Origin: Streptomyces pactum
GTDB lineage: Bacteria > Actinomycetota > Actinomycetes > Streptomycetales > Streptomycetaceae
Length of the DNA: 64,000 nt
Direction of reading: 5' to 3'
NCBI RefSeq assembly: GCF_002005225.1
Contig: NZ_CP019724.1
Span: forward strand, 6,403,501-6,467,500
A model generated the notes under the pieces. That model made no database searches and had not been told where the DNA came from. It saw only the letters and a list, made by a program, of their open reading frames with translations. The position numbers were made by a program, and so were the translations under genes. Numbering within the stretch: the first letter of the stretch is position 1; each line of letters begins with the position of its first letter. Below are positions 25,001 to 32,895 of this stretch, piece by piece.

Positions 25001-27043
25001 ATGACGGCCGAGCTGACGCGGGGACAGAACCACCCGCTTCCCCGGGCCCGTCTCGAGATCCGGGTCTCGGCCGGCACACCGATCGTGGCCGGAGCCACGC
25101 TCGGCGACGAAAACGGCAAGGTCCACGGCGTCGAGTGGGTGGCCCATCCGGGTACGCCCGCCCTGCCGGGACTGGAGGTATCGCGGCAGGCCGCCGCCGA
25201 CCATCGTCTCGCGGTGGACCTGGACGCCGTGCCGGACGCGGTGCACCGCGTCAGTGTGCTGCTCGCCCTGCCCGCCGGCGGGCAGGGTCCGGGCCGCTTC
25301 GGGGCTGTCGCCGCCCCCTTCGTCGCCGTCACGGGCCTCGACGGGGACGAGGTCGCCAGCTACACCATCACCGGTCTGGAAGCCGAGTCCGCCGTCGTCG
25401 CGCTGGAGCTCTACCGACGGCAGGGCGCCTGGAAGGTGCGCGCCGTCGGTCAGGGCTACGCGGGGGGCATCGCCGAACTCCTCACCGACCAGGACCTGCC
25501 CCAGGCCCACCAACTGGCCCAGAACATCCAGGAGGCGGTGGCCGGCGGACTGGCCCGTTCGGTACCGGCGCCCCCGGCCCGGACGGTGGACGGCAACCGC
25601 CCCCGGCAGGCCGCCACCCCGGCACACGGTCCGGACCACGGCGCAGCCGCACCCCAGGGCAGTACCGGCCCCGTGTCCCCGGCTTCCCCGTACGACACCC
25701 GGAGCGGGTCCGACCCGCAGCCGCCCGAGGCCCCCGGACAGCACGGCACGCAGCAGCCGTGCCCGGCCGGGCCGGGGGACTCCACCAGCGCCGGCCAGTC
25801 GTCCGCGCCCACCGGCGGCGGCCCGATCGACTACAGCCACCCGCGTCGGCAGAACGCGGCTCCGCCTCCGCCTCCACCGACCGCGCGCCCGGCCGGACCC
25901 GGGCAGCCCGCGCGGCCCGTCGCGGGCGACGCCACCGGGTGGTCCATGGAGGAGCGGCTCTACAACCAGGTGTGGGGCATGTTCGAGGACCTGGCCCGCA
26001 CCACGGCCGCGTACCGCAGCGCCGTCGACTTCGCCGACTCGCGCATGGAGAAGGAACTCGACCAGGTCCTGTCCGACCCGCGCAGCCGGATCGGCGGTCA
26101 GGGAGAGGCCGCCCGGGAGGCGGCGCGCACCCGGCACGCCCAGCTCGTGTCCCAGGCCCGGGAAGTCCTGGACCGGGACGTCGCTCAGCTCGCCGCCGAG
26201 GCGGAGGTGGTCGAACCCGCCCTGCCGGCGGCCTTCGCGCGCTGGGACAACCCCGTCTGGCACGGCTACCGCGTGCCCATGGAGATTCCCATGGCCCTGC
26301 GGCTGGGCGATCTCCATCTCCCCGAGGCGGACCGCGTCAGCATCCCCCTGCTGGTCCGGCTGCCGCTGGAGCGCGGCCTGTGGATCGACAGCGGGCGTTC
26401 CGCCTCGCTCGACGGTTCGTTCGCCGACTCCCACGAGATGCGGCGCCTGGGCCTGGAGGCGGCGGTCGCGCACGCGGCCAGGCTGCTCGCCGTCTATCCG
26501 GCGGGCGAGTTCACCGTGCACGTCATCGACCCGGCCGGATCAGGCTCGCAGGCACTGGCACCACTGGTGCGGACCGGCGTGCTCGCGGCCCCGCCCGCGC
26601 TGGGGGCCGCCGGGACGGCGGACGTGCTGGCCCGTCTCACCCAGCGCGTCGACCTGGTGCAGATGGCGCTGCGCGGAGGCGCTCCCGACGCGCTTCCGCC
26701 CGGTCTCGACACGTCCCAGCAGCTCCTGATCGTCAACGACTTCCCGCACGGCTTCGATGACCGGGCGGTGAACCAACTGCGCTATCTCGCCGACGAGGGG
26801 CCCGCTGTGGGCGTCCACCTGATGATGGTCGCCGACCGCGAGGAGTCCGCCGGTTACGGGCCGCTGCTCGACCCCCTGTGGCGCGCGCTGCTTCGGCTGA
26901 CGCCGGTGGCCGACGACCACCTCGCCGACCCGTGGGTCGGGCATGCCTGGACGTACGAGCCCTCGCTCGTGCCCCCCGGCAGCCAGGTGCTCCAACACGT
27001 GCTCACCCAGGTCGCCGCGGCCCGTCGTCCATGGGACCGGTGA
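25001..27043 (+). CDS. TerD domain fused to degenerate FtsK-like C-terminal domain
   Basis: A 680-residue multi-domain protein. Residues about 1-185 form a diverged TerD domain (RGQNHPLP, FVAVTGLDGDEVASYTI, GYAGGIAELL). Residues 185-305 are a Pro/Ala-rich linker. A helical segment (about 310-415) leads to a C-terminal domain with LLIVNDFPHGFDD near 574 and an LADEGPAVGVHLMMVADR segment. These recall the Walker B and following strand of FtsK/SpoIIIE ATPases. No Walker A is seen; the matching place reads IDSGRSASLDGS. So it may be a scaffold rather than an ATPase. GGGGGAAGG precedes the ATG. Confidence 0.8.
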   Translation: MTAELTRGQNHPLPRARLEIRVSAGTPIVAGATLGDENGKVHGVEWVAHPGTPALPGLEVSRQAAADHRLAVDLDAVPDAVHRVSVLLALPAGGQGPGRFGAVAAPFVAVTGLDGDEVASYTITGLEAESAVVALELYRRQGAWKVRAVGQGYAGGIAELLTDQDLPQAHQLAQNIQEAVAGGLARSVPAPPARTVDGNRPRQAATPAHGPDHGAAAPQGSTGPVSPASPYDTRSGSDPQPPEAPGQHGTQQPCPAGPGDSTSAGQSSAPTGGGPIDYSHPRRQNAAPPPPPPTARPAGPGQPARPVAGDATGWSMEERLYNQVWGMFEDLARTTAAYRSAVDFADSRMEKELDQVLSDPRSRIGGQGEAAREAARTRHAQLVSQAREVLDRDVAQLAAEAEVVEPALPAAFARWDNPVWHGYRVPMEIPMALRLGDLHLPEADRVSIPLLVRLPLERGLWIDSGRSASLDGSFADSHEMRRLGLEAAVAHAARLLAVYPAGEFTVHVIDPAGSGSQALAPLVRTGVLAAPPALGAAGTADVLARLTQRVDLVQMALRGGAPDALPPGLDTSQQLLIVNDFPHGFDDRAVNQLRYLADEGPAVGVHLMMVADREESAGYGPLLDPLWRALLRLTPVADDHLADPWVGHAWTYEPSLVPPGSQVLQHVLTQVAAARRPWDR

Positions 27044-27071
27044 CCGCCTCCGAGCTGTGCTTTTGAGCTTA

Positions 27072-27081
27072 ATTTGCAAAT
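27072..27081. promoter_or_regulatory. AT-rich palindrome in the terC promoter region
   Basis: A perfect 10-bp palindrome (ATTTGCAAAT) sits in an unusually AT-rich patch about 50 bp before the riboswitch. The base composition contrasts with the rest of the window, suggesting a promoter or operator. No regulator is identified. Confidence 0.35.
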
Positions 27082-27120
27082 CTCTTTACCATCCCTTGGG
27101 GAATGGGGTACTGTCGTCCG

Positions 27121-27291
27121 TACGGAGGGGAGTACTCCCTGTCTGTGCGGCGTACCCGTCAATACGGATCAGGCCAGATCCCGGGGCGTCGGCCCGTGGG
27201 TTCCGAGCGCGTCACCGCGTCCCGGACCCGGGTGGAAGAGACCTCCGGCAGCGACGACGCTGACATCTGCCGTGTGACGTACTGCCGGAGG
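27121..27291 (+). promoter_or_regulatory. yybP-ykoY (Mn2+) riboswitch with SD-sequestering expression platform
   Basis: P1 is formed by CGGAGG (27123-27128) and CCTCCG (27242-27247). Inside P1 the conserved loop GGAGTAC follows the 5' strand and AAGAGA precedes the 3' strand, matching the L1 and L3 signatures of yybP-ykoY Mn2+ riboswitches. The 3' P1 strand is also part of CCTCCGGCAG (27242-27251), which pairs perfectly with CTGCCGGAGG (27282-27291). That second arm includes the terC Shine-Dalgarno sequence. The helices are mutually exclusive: Mn2+-bound P1 would free the SD, as in the alx and mntP on-switches. Confidence 0.8.
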
Positions 27292-27298
27292 CGTAGTA

Positions 27299-28300
27299 GT
27301 GGAAGTTTCTGTGACCCTGTGGGTCCTGACCGTCGTGGGCCTTGCTGCCTTGATCGGTGCCGATTTCTTCATCGGCCGCAAGCCGCACGACGTATCGATC
27401 AAGGAAGCCGGGATCTGGACGGCCGTCTGGATCGCCCTCGCGGGCCTCTTCGGAATAGGCCTGTTCGTCTTCGGTGGCGGTCAGCCCGCCGGTGAGTTCT
27501 TCGCGGGCTACATCACCGAGAAGTCCCTGAGTGTGGACAACCTCTTCGTCTTCATCCTGATCATGGCGAAGTTCGCGGTGCCCACGCAGTACCAGCAGCG
27601 AGTGCTCCTCGTGGGCGTCCTCGTGGCACTGGTCCTCAGGACCATCTTCATCGCGGCTGGTGCCGCGATCATCGCCAACTTCTCCTGGGTCTTCTACATC
27701 TTCGGGGCCTTCCTCATCTACACCGCCTGGAAGCTCATCCAGGAGGCGCGGGCCGACGAGGAGGACGAGGAGTTCGAGGAGAACAAGCTGCTCAAGGCGG
27801 CCGAGCGCCGCTTCGGCGTCGCCGACCGCTATCACGGCACCAAGCTGTGGATCGAGGAGAACGGCAAGCGGGTCATGACCCCGATGCTGGTCGTGATGCT
27901 CGCGATCGGCACCACCGACGTGCTCTTCGCGCTCGACTCCATCCCGGCGATCTTCGGCCTGACCCAGGACCCGTACATCGTGTTCACGGCCAACGCGTTC
28001 GCCCTGATGGGTCTGCGGCAGTTGTACTTCCTCCTCGGCGGTCTGCTGAGGAAGCTGGTGCACCTCTCCTACGGCCTGTCGGTCATCCTGGGCTTCATCG
28101 GCATCAAGCTGGTGCTGCACGCCCTGCACGAGTCAGGTGTCCACGTCCCTGAGATCAGCATCCCGGTCTCGCTCGGTGTGATCTGCGGCGTCCTGATCGT
28201 CACCACGATCACCAGTCTCCGTGCCTCCAAGAAGCAGGCCGAGGCGGAAGCGGCGGTCTCCAAGGACGACGACGCTCCGAAGGACAGCGTCGAGGCCTGA
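27299..28300 (+). CDS. terC: TerC/Alx family membrane protein
   Basis: A 333-residue integral membrane protein with about eight to nine helices. It carries two inverted repeats of the TerC family: EKSLSVDNLFVFILIMAKF and GTTDVLFALDSIPAIFGLT, whose acidic residues lie in the membrane and likely bind the metal. An acidic cytoplasmic loop (ADEEDEEFEENK) splits the halves. Family members Alx and MeeF/MeeY export Mn2+, which fits the riboswitch upstream. GGAGG sits 7 nt before GTG 27299. The C-terminal tail is charged and soluble. Confidence 0.93.
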   Translation: MEVSVTLWVLTVVGLAALIGADFFIGRKPHDVSIKEAGIWTAVWIALAGLFGIGLFVFGGGQPAGEFFAGYITEKSLSVDNLFVFILIMAKFAVPTQYQQRVLLVGVLVALVLRTIFIAAGAAIIANFSWVFYIFGAFLIYTAWKLIQEARADEEDEEFEENKLLKAAERRFGVADRYHGTKLWIEENGKRVMTPMLVVMLAIGTTDVLFALDSIPAIFGLTQDPYIVFTANAFALMGLRQLYFLLGGLLRKLVHLSYGLSVILGFIGIKLVLHALHESGVHVPEISIPVSLGVICGVLIVTTITSLRASKKQAEAEAAVSKDDDAPKDSVEA

Positions 28301-28337
28301 CCGCGTACGGCTCCGAGTCGGACGTCAGAGACCACCA

Positions 28338-28378
28338 CCGGGAGCGGCGAGCGGCGAAGAGCCGCCCGCCGCTCCCGG
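28338..28378. terminator. hairpin terminator after terC
   Basis: A long GC hairpin: CCGGGAGCGGC at 28338-28348 pairs with GCCGCTCCCGG at 28368-28378, with further GCGGC/GCCGC pairing inside. There is no U-tract, as usual for strong Streptomyces terminators. Confidence 0.7.
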
Positions 28379-28462
28379 CGTGTGCCACGGCCGGGGTGAA
28401 CGCGGCCTCCGGTCCGTGTGACAGAGAGTGCGGGGGTCATCTCTCTCTGCGACGATCTCCGC

Positions 28463-29563
28463 ATGGTCACTCGACCCAGGACGCTCGTCACACAGTGGAC
28501 GACCGTGACGCCCGTGATCGCGGTCGTGCTCCTGGCCTTCACGTGGGGGCGCGAGGTGCCCGGGGCGGTCGTCGCGCTGCTGACGATCGTCCTCGCGGTG
28601 GCCGTACTGGCCGCCGTGCACCACGCCGAGGTGGTCGCCCACCGGGTCGGCGAGCCTTTCGGCTCCCTGGTTCTCGCCGTCGCCGTCACGGTCATCGAGG
28701 TCGCGCTCATCGTGACCCTCATGGCGGACGGCGGCGACAAGAGCGCGACGCTGGCCAGGGACACGGTCTTCGCGGCCGTGATGATCACGTGCAACGGTGT
28801 GGTCGGCCTCAGTCTCCTGGTCGCCTCCCTGCGGCACGGCACCGCGGTGTTCAATCCGGAGGGCACCGGCGCGGCCCTCGCGACGGTCGCGACCCTGGCC
28901 ACCCTCAGCCTCGTGCTGCCGACGTTCACCACCAGCGCTCCCGGACCGGAGTTCTCCACCGTCCAACTGACCTTCGCCGCGCTCTCCTCGCTGGTCCTCT
29001 ACGGCCTGTTCATCGCGACCCTCACGGTGCGGCACCGCGACTACTTCCTGCCGATCACCCGCCAGGGAGGAGTGATCGCAGCCGAGGACCATGCCCACGC
29101 ACCGTCCGCCCGCACCGCCCTGACCAGCCTGGGGCTGCTGGCCATGGCCCTGATCGGCGTGGTCGGCCTGGCCAAGGGGGTGTCGCCCACCATCGAGGGC
29201 GGAGTGGATGCCGCCGGGCTGCCCCACGCCGTCGTCGGCGTCATCATCGCCCTGCTGGTACTGCTTCCCGAGACCATCGCCGCCCTGCGCACCGCGCGCC
29301 GCGACCGCGTGCAGACCAGCCTGAACCTCGCGCTCGGCTCGGCGATGGCCAGCATCGGCCTGACCATCCCGGCGGTCGCCCTGGCCTCCGTATGGCTCTC
29401 CGGACCGCTGGTCCTCGGCCTCGGCTCCACCCACATGGTGCTGCTCGCCCTGACCGTGGTGGTGGCCTCGCTGACGGTCGTGCCGGGGCGCGCCACACCC
29501 CTGCAGGGAGGCGTCCACCTGGTGCTGTTCGCGGTGTATCTGGAGCTCGCCGTCAACCCGTAG
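28463..29563 (+). CDS. chaA: CaCA-type cation/proton antiporter (ChaA-like)
   Basis: A 366-residue membrane protein with about eleven helices in two homologous halves. Each half has an acidic repeat typical of Ca2+:cation antiporters: VAVTVIEVALIVTLM and LLPETIAALRTARRDR..QTSLNLALGSAMASIGLTIP. ChaA exchanges Na+, K+ or Ca2+ for protons. ATG 28463 is chosen because the frame upstream lacks homology. It follows terC after a hairpin, on the same strand, and extends a run of ion-stress genes. Confidence 0.88.
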   Translation: MVTRPRTLVTQWTTVTPVIAVVLLAFTWGREVPGAVVALLTIVLAVAVLAAVHHAEVVAHRVGEPFGSLVLAVAVTVIEVALIVTLMADGGDKSATLARDTVFAAVMITCNGVVGLSLLVASLRHGTAVFNPEGTGAALATVATLATLSLVLPTFTTSAPGPEFSTVQLTFAALSSLVLYGLFIATLTVRHRDYFLPITRQGGVIAAEDHAHAPSARTALTSLGLLAMALIGVVGLAKGVSPTIEGGVDAAGLPHAVVGVIIALLVLLPETIAALRTARRDRVQTSLNLALGSAMASIGLTIPAVALASVWLSGPLVLGLGSTHMVLLALTVVVASLTVVPGRATPLQGGVHLVLFAVYLELAVNP

Positions 29564-29575
29564 GCGGACGGAGCG

Positions 29576-30622
29576 TCAGTACGTGACGGTGATGCGACGG
29601 GCCGGCCCGTCGACCCGTACGGTGCCCCCGTACGGGATGACGACCTGCGGGTCGGTGTGGCCGAAGTCCACGTCGAAGACGATCGTGGCCTCGGGGGCAT
29701 AGTCCCGCATCGCCCGCAGTACCGCCTCGCGCTGGTCCGCCGCGTACCGGGCGGCCTCCTCGGGATTGTCGGGGTGCTCGAAGGACCACGTCTTCGGGCG
29801 GGCCATCAGCAGCGCGGAGAAGCGCCGGAGCAGGCCGCGCTCGCCCATGTTGCGCAGGGTGCGGAAGACGTCTGTGGCGCTCGGCAGCTCCTCGGAGGTC
29901 TCCAGGAGCAGCACGCCACCGTCGTACTCCGCCGGGTCTCGTGCGATCTCACGGTCGGCCATCAGCAGCCAGCCGAGGATCTCCAGACAGCCGCCCCAAC
30001 TGCGCCCCTCGGTCACCCGGTCGGCGTTCACCCAGGACCAGCCCGACCCCGGCCGCAGCGCGGGCTCCTCGTCGAAGGTCGCGGGGTCGGCCCAGTCGCG
30101 GTTGATGTCGTTCCAGCGCTCGGCGGGCCGCAGCTCGTAGGGGCCCGGGGTGAACAGCGCCGCGCGCAGGGAGTCGGCGGTCTGCGGGTGCATGGCGCCG
30201 GGACGTCCCAGCTCGACCATGACGCTCGCGCCGTGGAAGCCGACGATGCCGGTGTTGCGCAGGTAGGCGAGCAGGTTCGTGTTGTCGCTCATGCCGAAGA
30301 ACGGCTTCGGGCCGGCCCGGATCAGCTCCCGGTCCAGCAGTGGCAGCACGGTGATCTGGTCGTCACCGCCGATCGACGCGATCACGGCCTTGATCCCGGG
30401 GTCGGCGAAGGCCGCGTGGACGTCGGCGGCCCGCTCCGCGGGTGTCGAGCCCATTTTCCGGGTGGCCGGATACTCGACCGGCTCCAGCCCGTACTCCTCG
30501 CGCAGCCGTTTCAGGCCCAACTCGTAGGGCACCGGGAAGAGTCCCGGCAGCCCCGAGGCGGGCGATATCACTGCGACACGGTCGCCGGGCGAGGGCTTGG
30601 GCGGGTACGTGATCGGCGTCAT
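29576..30622 (-). CDS. LD-carboxypeptidase / MccF-like serine peptidase (S66)
   Basis: A 348-residue S66 peptidase. The nucleophile Ser is in FFGMSDNTN, the Glu in GVLLLETSEE and the His in DVDFGHTDP, giving the Ser-Glu-His triad. S66 enzymes cut L,D-peptide bonds in recycled murein or inactivate microcin C-type toxins (MccF branch); the extended length and GGDDQ loop favour the MccF side. The ATG at 30622 lies 6 nt after a TACCCT box on this strand, indicating a leaderless message. It converges on chaA with a 12-bp gap. Confidence 0.88.
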   Translation of the reverse strand: MTPITYPPKPSPGDRVAVISPASGLPGLFPVPYELGLKRLREEYGLEPVEYPATRKMGSTPAERAADVHAAFADPGIKAVIASIGGDDQITVLPLLDRELIRAGPKPFFGMSDNTNLLAYLRNTGIVGFHGASVMVELGRPGAMHPQTADSLRAALFTPGPYELRPAERWNDINRDWADPATFDEEPALRPGSGWSWVNADRVTEGRSWGGCLEILGWLLMADREIARDPAEYDGGVLLLETSEELPSATDVFRTLRNMGERGLLRRFSALLMARPKTWSFEHPDNPEEAARYAADQREAVLRAMRDYAPEATIVFDVDFGHTDPQVVIPYGGTVRVDGPARRITVTY

Positions 30623-30726
30623 GGACGGAGGGTACGACCGGCCGTACGGGCGGCGCACCGTGATAAACCGGGGTCCGAGCAGCGGTCGCGCAAGGGCTGC
30701 CGCACCCCGAACGGACCGGAGGAACC

Positions 30727-31200
30727 GTGCCCCGCACCCTGGCCAACGCCCCGATCATGATCCTCAACGGCCCCAACCTGAACCTGCTGGGTCAGCGACA
30801 GCCGGAGATCTACGGCTCCGACACCCTCGCCGACGTCGAGGCACTGTGTGTGAAGGCGGCCACGGCACGCGGCGGCACGGTGGACTTCCGGCAGTCCAAC
30901 CACGAGGGCGAACTGGTCGACTGGATCCACGAGGCCCGGCTGCACCACTGCGGGATCGTGATCAATCCCGCCGCCTACTCGCACACCTCCGTCGCGATCC
31001 TGGACGCGCTCAACACCTGCGACGGGCTGCCGGTGGTGGAGGTCCACATCTCCAACATCCATCAGCGCGAATCGTTCCGGCACCACTCCTACGTGTCGCA
31101 GCGCGCCGACGGGGTGATCGCGGGGTGCGGTGTCCAGGGGTACGCGTTCGGCGTGGAGCGGATCGCGACGCTGGCGGGGACGGGCCGGGCCCAGGCCTGA
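30727..31200 (+). CDS. aroQ: type II 3-dehydroquinate dehydratase
   Basis: A 157-residue enzyme that converts 3-dehydroquinate to 3-dehydroshikimate in the shikimate (or quinate-breakdown) route. The sequence has the family start [21 protein letters not shown] with the catalytic Tyr in the flexible lid, then [24 protein letters not shown] and [26 protein letters not shown] precedes GTG 30727. It stands alone, so it may be a second, catabolic copy. Confidence 0.95.
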   Translation: MPRTLANAPIMILNGPNLNLLGQRQPEIYGSDTLADVEALCVKAATARGGTVDFRQSNHEGELVDWIHEARLHHCGIVINPAAYSHTSVAILDALNTCDGLPVVEVHISNIHQRESFRHHSYVSQRADGVIAGCGVQGYAFGVERIATLAGTGRAQA

Positions 31201-31279
31201 GCCGCCGGGGCCGCCGGCCGAGGGCGGGAACCGGAGTACCGGCGGCCCGCGAACGCGTCGGACGAGGCGCCTGCGGCGG

Positions 31280-31936
31280 TCACCAGCCGCGTGCGCGCCA
31301 CTGCGGCAGATGCGGCCGTTCCGCGCCGAGCGTGGTGTCCTTGCCGTGCCCCGGGTAGACCCACGTCTCGTCCGGGAGCACGTCGAAAACCTTGGTCTCG
31401 ACATCGTGGATCAGGCTCGCGAACGCCTTCGGGTCGTTGTGTGTGTTGCCCACACCGCCCGGGAAGAGACAGTCCCCAGTGAACACATGGGGGTGCCCGT
31501 GCGGGTCGTCGTACACCAGGACGATGGAGCCCGGCGTGTGCCCGACCACGTGGCGCGCGGTGAGTTCCACCCGCCCCACCCGGATCGTGTCGCCGTCGTC
31601 GACCGGGACGTCGGTCGGCACGGGGATGCCCTCGGCGTCGTGCCGGCCCGCGTAGGTGCGGGCGCCGGTGGCCGCGACGACGTCGGCGAGCGCCTGCCAG
31701 TGGTCGCCGTGCCGGTGGGTGGTGACGACGGACGCGATGCCGCCGTCACCGATCGTGCCGAGCAGTGAGTGCGCCTCGTTCGCGGCGTCGATCAGCAACT
31801 GCTCGTCGGTGGCCCGGCAGCGCAGCAGATAGGCGTTGTTGTCCATCGGGCCGACCGCGACCTTGGTGATCATCAGGTCCTTGAGCTCGTGCACGTCGGC
31901 GGGGCCGCCGACGTGCACCTCTCCGCTGTACGTCAT
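31280..31936 (-). CDS. metallo-beta-lactamase-fold hydrolase (glyoxalase II-like)
   Basis: A 218-residue hydrolase with the binuclear metal motif THRHGDHWQAL, later His in RHVVGHTPGSIVL, Asp in FTGDCLFPGGVGNT and His in VYPGHGKDTT. This pattern is that of glyoxalase II-like thioester hydrolases; in actinobacteria such enzymes often act on mycothiol conjugates, but the substrate is inferred. A TAGGCT box lies 7 nt before ATG 31936, so it is probably leaderless. The DinB-like gene upstream is on the same strand with a 49-bp gap. Confidence 0.88.
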   Translation of the reverse strand: MTYSGEVHVGGPADVHELKDLMITKVAVGPMDNNAYLLRCRATDEQLLIDAANEAHSLLGTIGDGGIASVVTTHRHGDHWQALADVVAATGARTYAGRHDAEGIPVPTDVPVDDGDTIRVGRVELTARHVVGHTPGSIVLVYDDPHGHPHVFTGDCLFPGGVGNTHNDPKAFASLIHDVETKVFDVLPDETWVYPGHGKDTTLGAERPHLPQWRARGW

Positions 31937-31985
31937 GACCGCCAGCCTAGCGCCGGACGGCGGTCCGAAGACCGTCGTCCACGGG

Positions 31986-32672
31986 CTACAGCGGGGGCAG
32001 CGACGGCAGCGGGCCGCCCTGCACCGACAGCGCGGATCCCTCACGGCGCCCGGCGAGCCAGCCGAGCAGGTCGGCGGGAGGGCCGGTGACGGTCACCTCG
32101 GGGCCGCCCCCCTCCCGGCCCGTGCTCCACGCGCGCGTGCCGTCCGAGAGCCGGGCGGGCGGCACGTCCGGGTGCCCGGTGAACCGGGCGGCCAGGAACC
32201 CGGTCTCCCGTTCCGTGAACTCCGCCGGAAGATCCTCCAGCTCGTACCCGATGCCCAGGTCCACGTGGTGCAGCTCCACCTCGGCCCAGCGCCGGAACGG
32301 CACCCGGGAGGCGGAGTCGGTGATCCCGTTGCGCAGCTCCACCGTGCGGGACCAGTCCGCGGGCGCGGCGGAGACGTCCTGGAACCGGGCCGCGCTCTCG
32401 CGCACGTCGGCGAGGTGGGCGTCGAGGGGGCGCGGGGCGTCGCGCTCGATGTCGGCGTCCCGGGCCTCGCCGGAGACGTACATGGGGCGTCCTTCGAGGA
32501 CGTTCACGAGGGCGTCGGCGTTGCGGGCGAGGTGGGCGAGGACGTGGCCGCGGGTCCAGCCGGGAAGCCGTGACGACTCCGTCACGGACGCGTTGTCCAG
32601 TTTCCCGACCCCGGTGAGCAGCCGGTCGGTAGCGTCACGTACAGACGCCAGGTCATGAGCGTGATCAATCAT
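31986..32672 (-). CDS. maleylpyruvate isomerase / DinB-like mycothiol-dependent protein
   Basis: A 228-residue protein with the N-terminal four-helix DinB-like fold of mycothiol-dependent maleylpyruvate isomerases. The SSRLPGWTRGHVLAHLARNADAL block supplies the first metal His, and WAEVELHHVDLGIGY supplies the others; a C-terminal MDMPI-type domain follows (GGPEVTVTGPPADLLGWLAGR). A TAGGGT box ends 7 nt before ATG 32672, again suggesting a leaderless start. The actual substrate is unknown. Confidence 0.85.
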   Translation of the reverse strand: MIDHAHDLASVRDATDRLLTGVGKLDNASVTESSRLPGWTRGHVLAHLARNADALVNVLEGRPMYVSGEARDADIERDAPRPLDAHLADVRESAARFQDVSAAPADWSRTVELRNGITDSASRVPFRRWAEVELHHVDLGIGYELEDLPAEFTERETGFLAARFTGHPDVPPARLSDGTRAWSTGREGGGPEVTVTGPPADLLGWLAGRREGSALSVQGGPLPSLPPL

Positions 32673-32817
32673 GCTGCTGACCCTAGACCGAGCACCACCT
32701 TCGGGTGAAGGTGGTGGACAGTGCCCGCAAATCGAATGCACGTGCTATATGGTCGGGTGCGGCGTCGGGCATGCTGGGGAGTCGGGGTTTGTTGACAACC
32801 GGTGAATCCGACCGGCG

Positions 32818-32840
32818 TTGTCAGTGGCTCCCCCTAGTCT
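32818..32840 (+). promoter_or_regulatory. PafBC/RecA-NDp-type promoter of uvrA
   Basis: TTGTCAGTGGC at 32818-32828, six bases (TCCCCC), then TAGTCT at 32835-32840. The upstream element is a perfect match. Transcription from about 32847 would give a leader of about 50 bases before GTG 32896. I see no actinobacterial LexA box (TCGAAC-N4-GTTCGA) here. Confidence 0.85.
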
Positions 32841-32895
32841 GAGGAAGACGGGGGCCTCGCCCCTGTCACTTCTCTCAAGAAAGGTGCGGACCGGC

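Noticed and set aside
32673..32895. LexA/SOS box before uvrA
   Set aside because: No TCGAAC-N4-GTTCGA-like sequence is visible; the RecA-NDp element explains damage control better.
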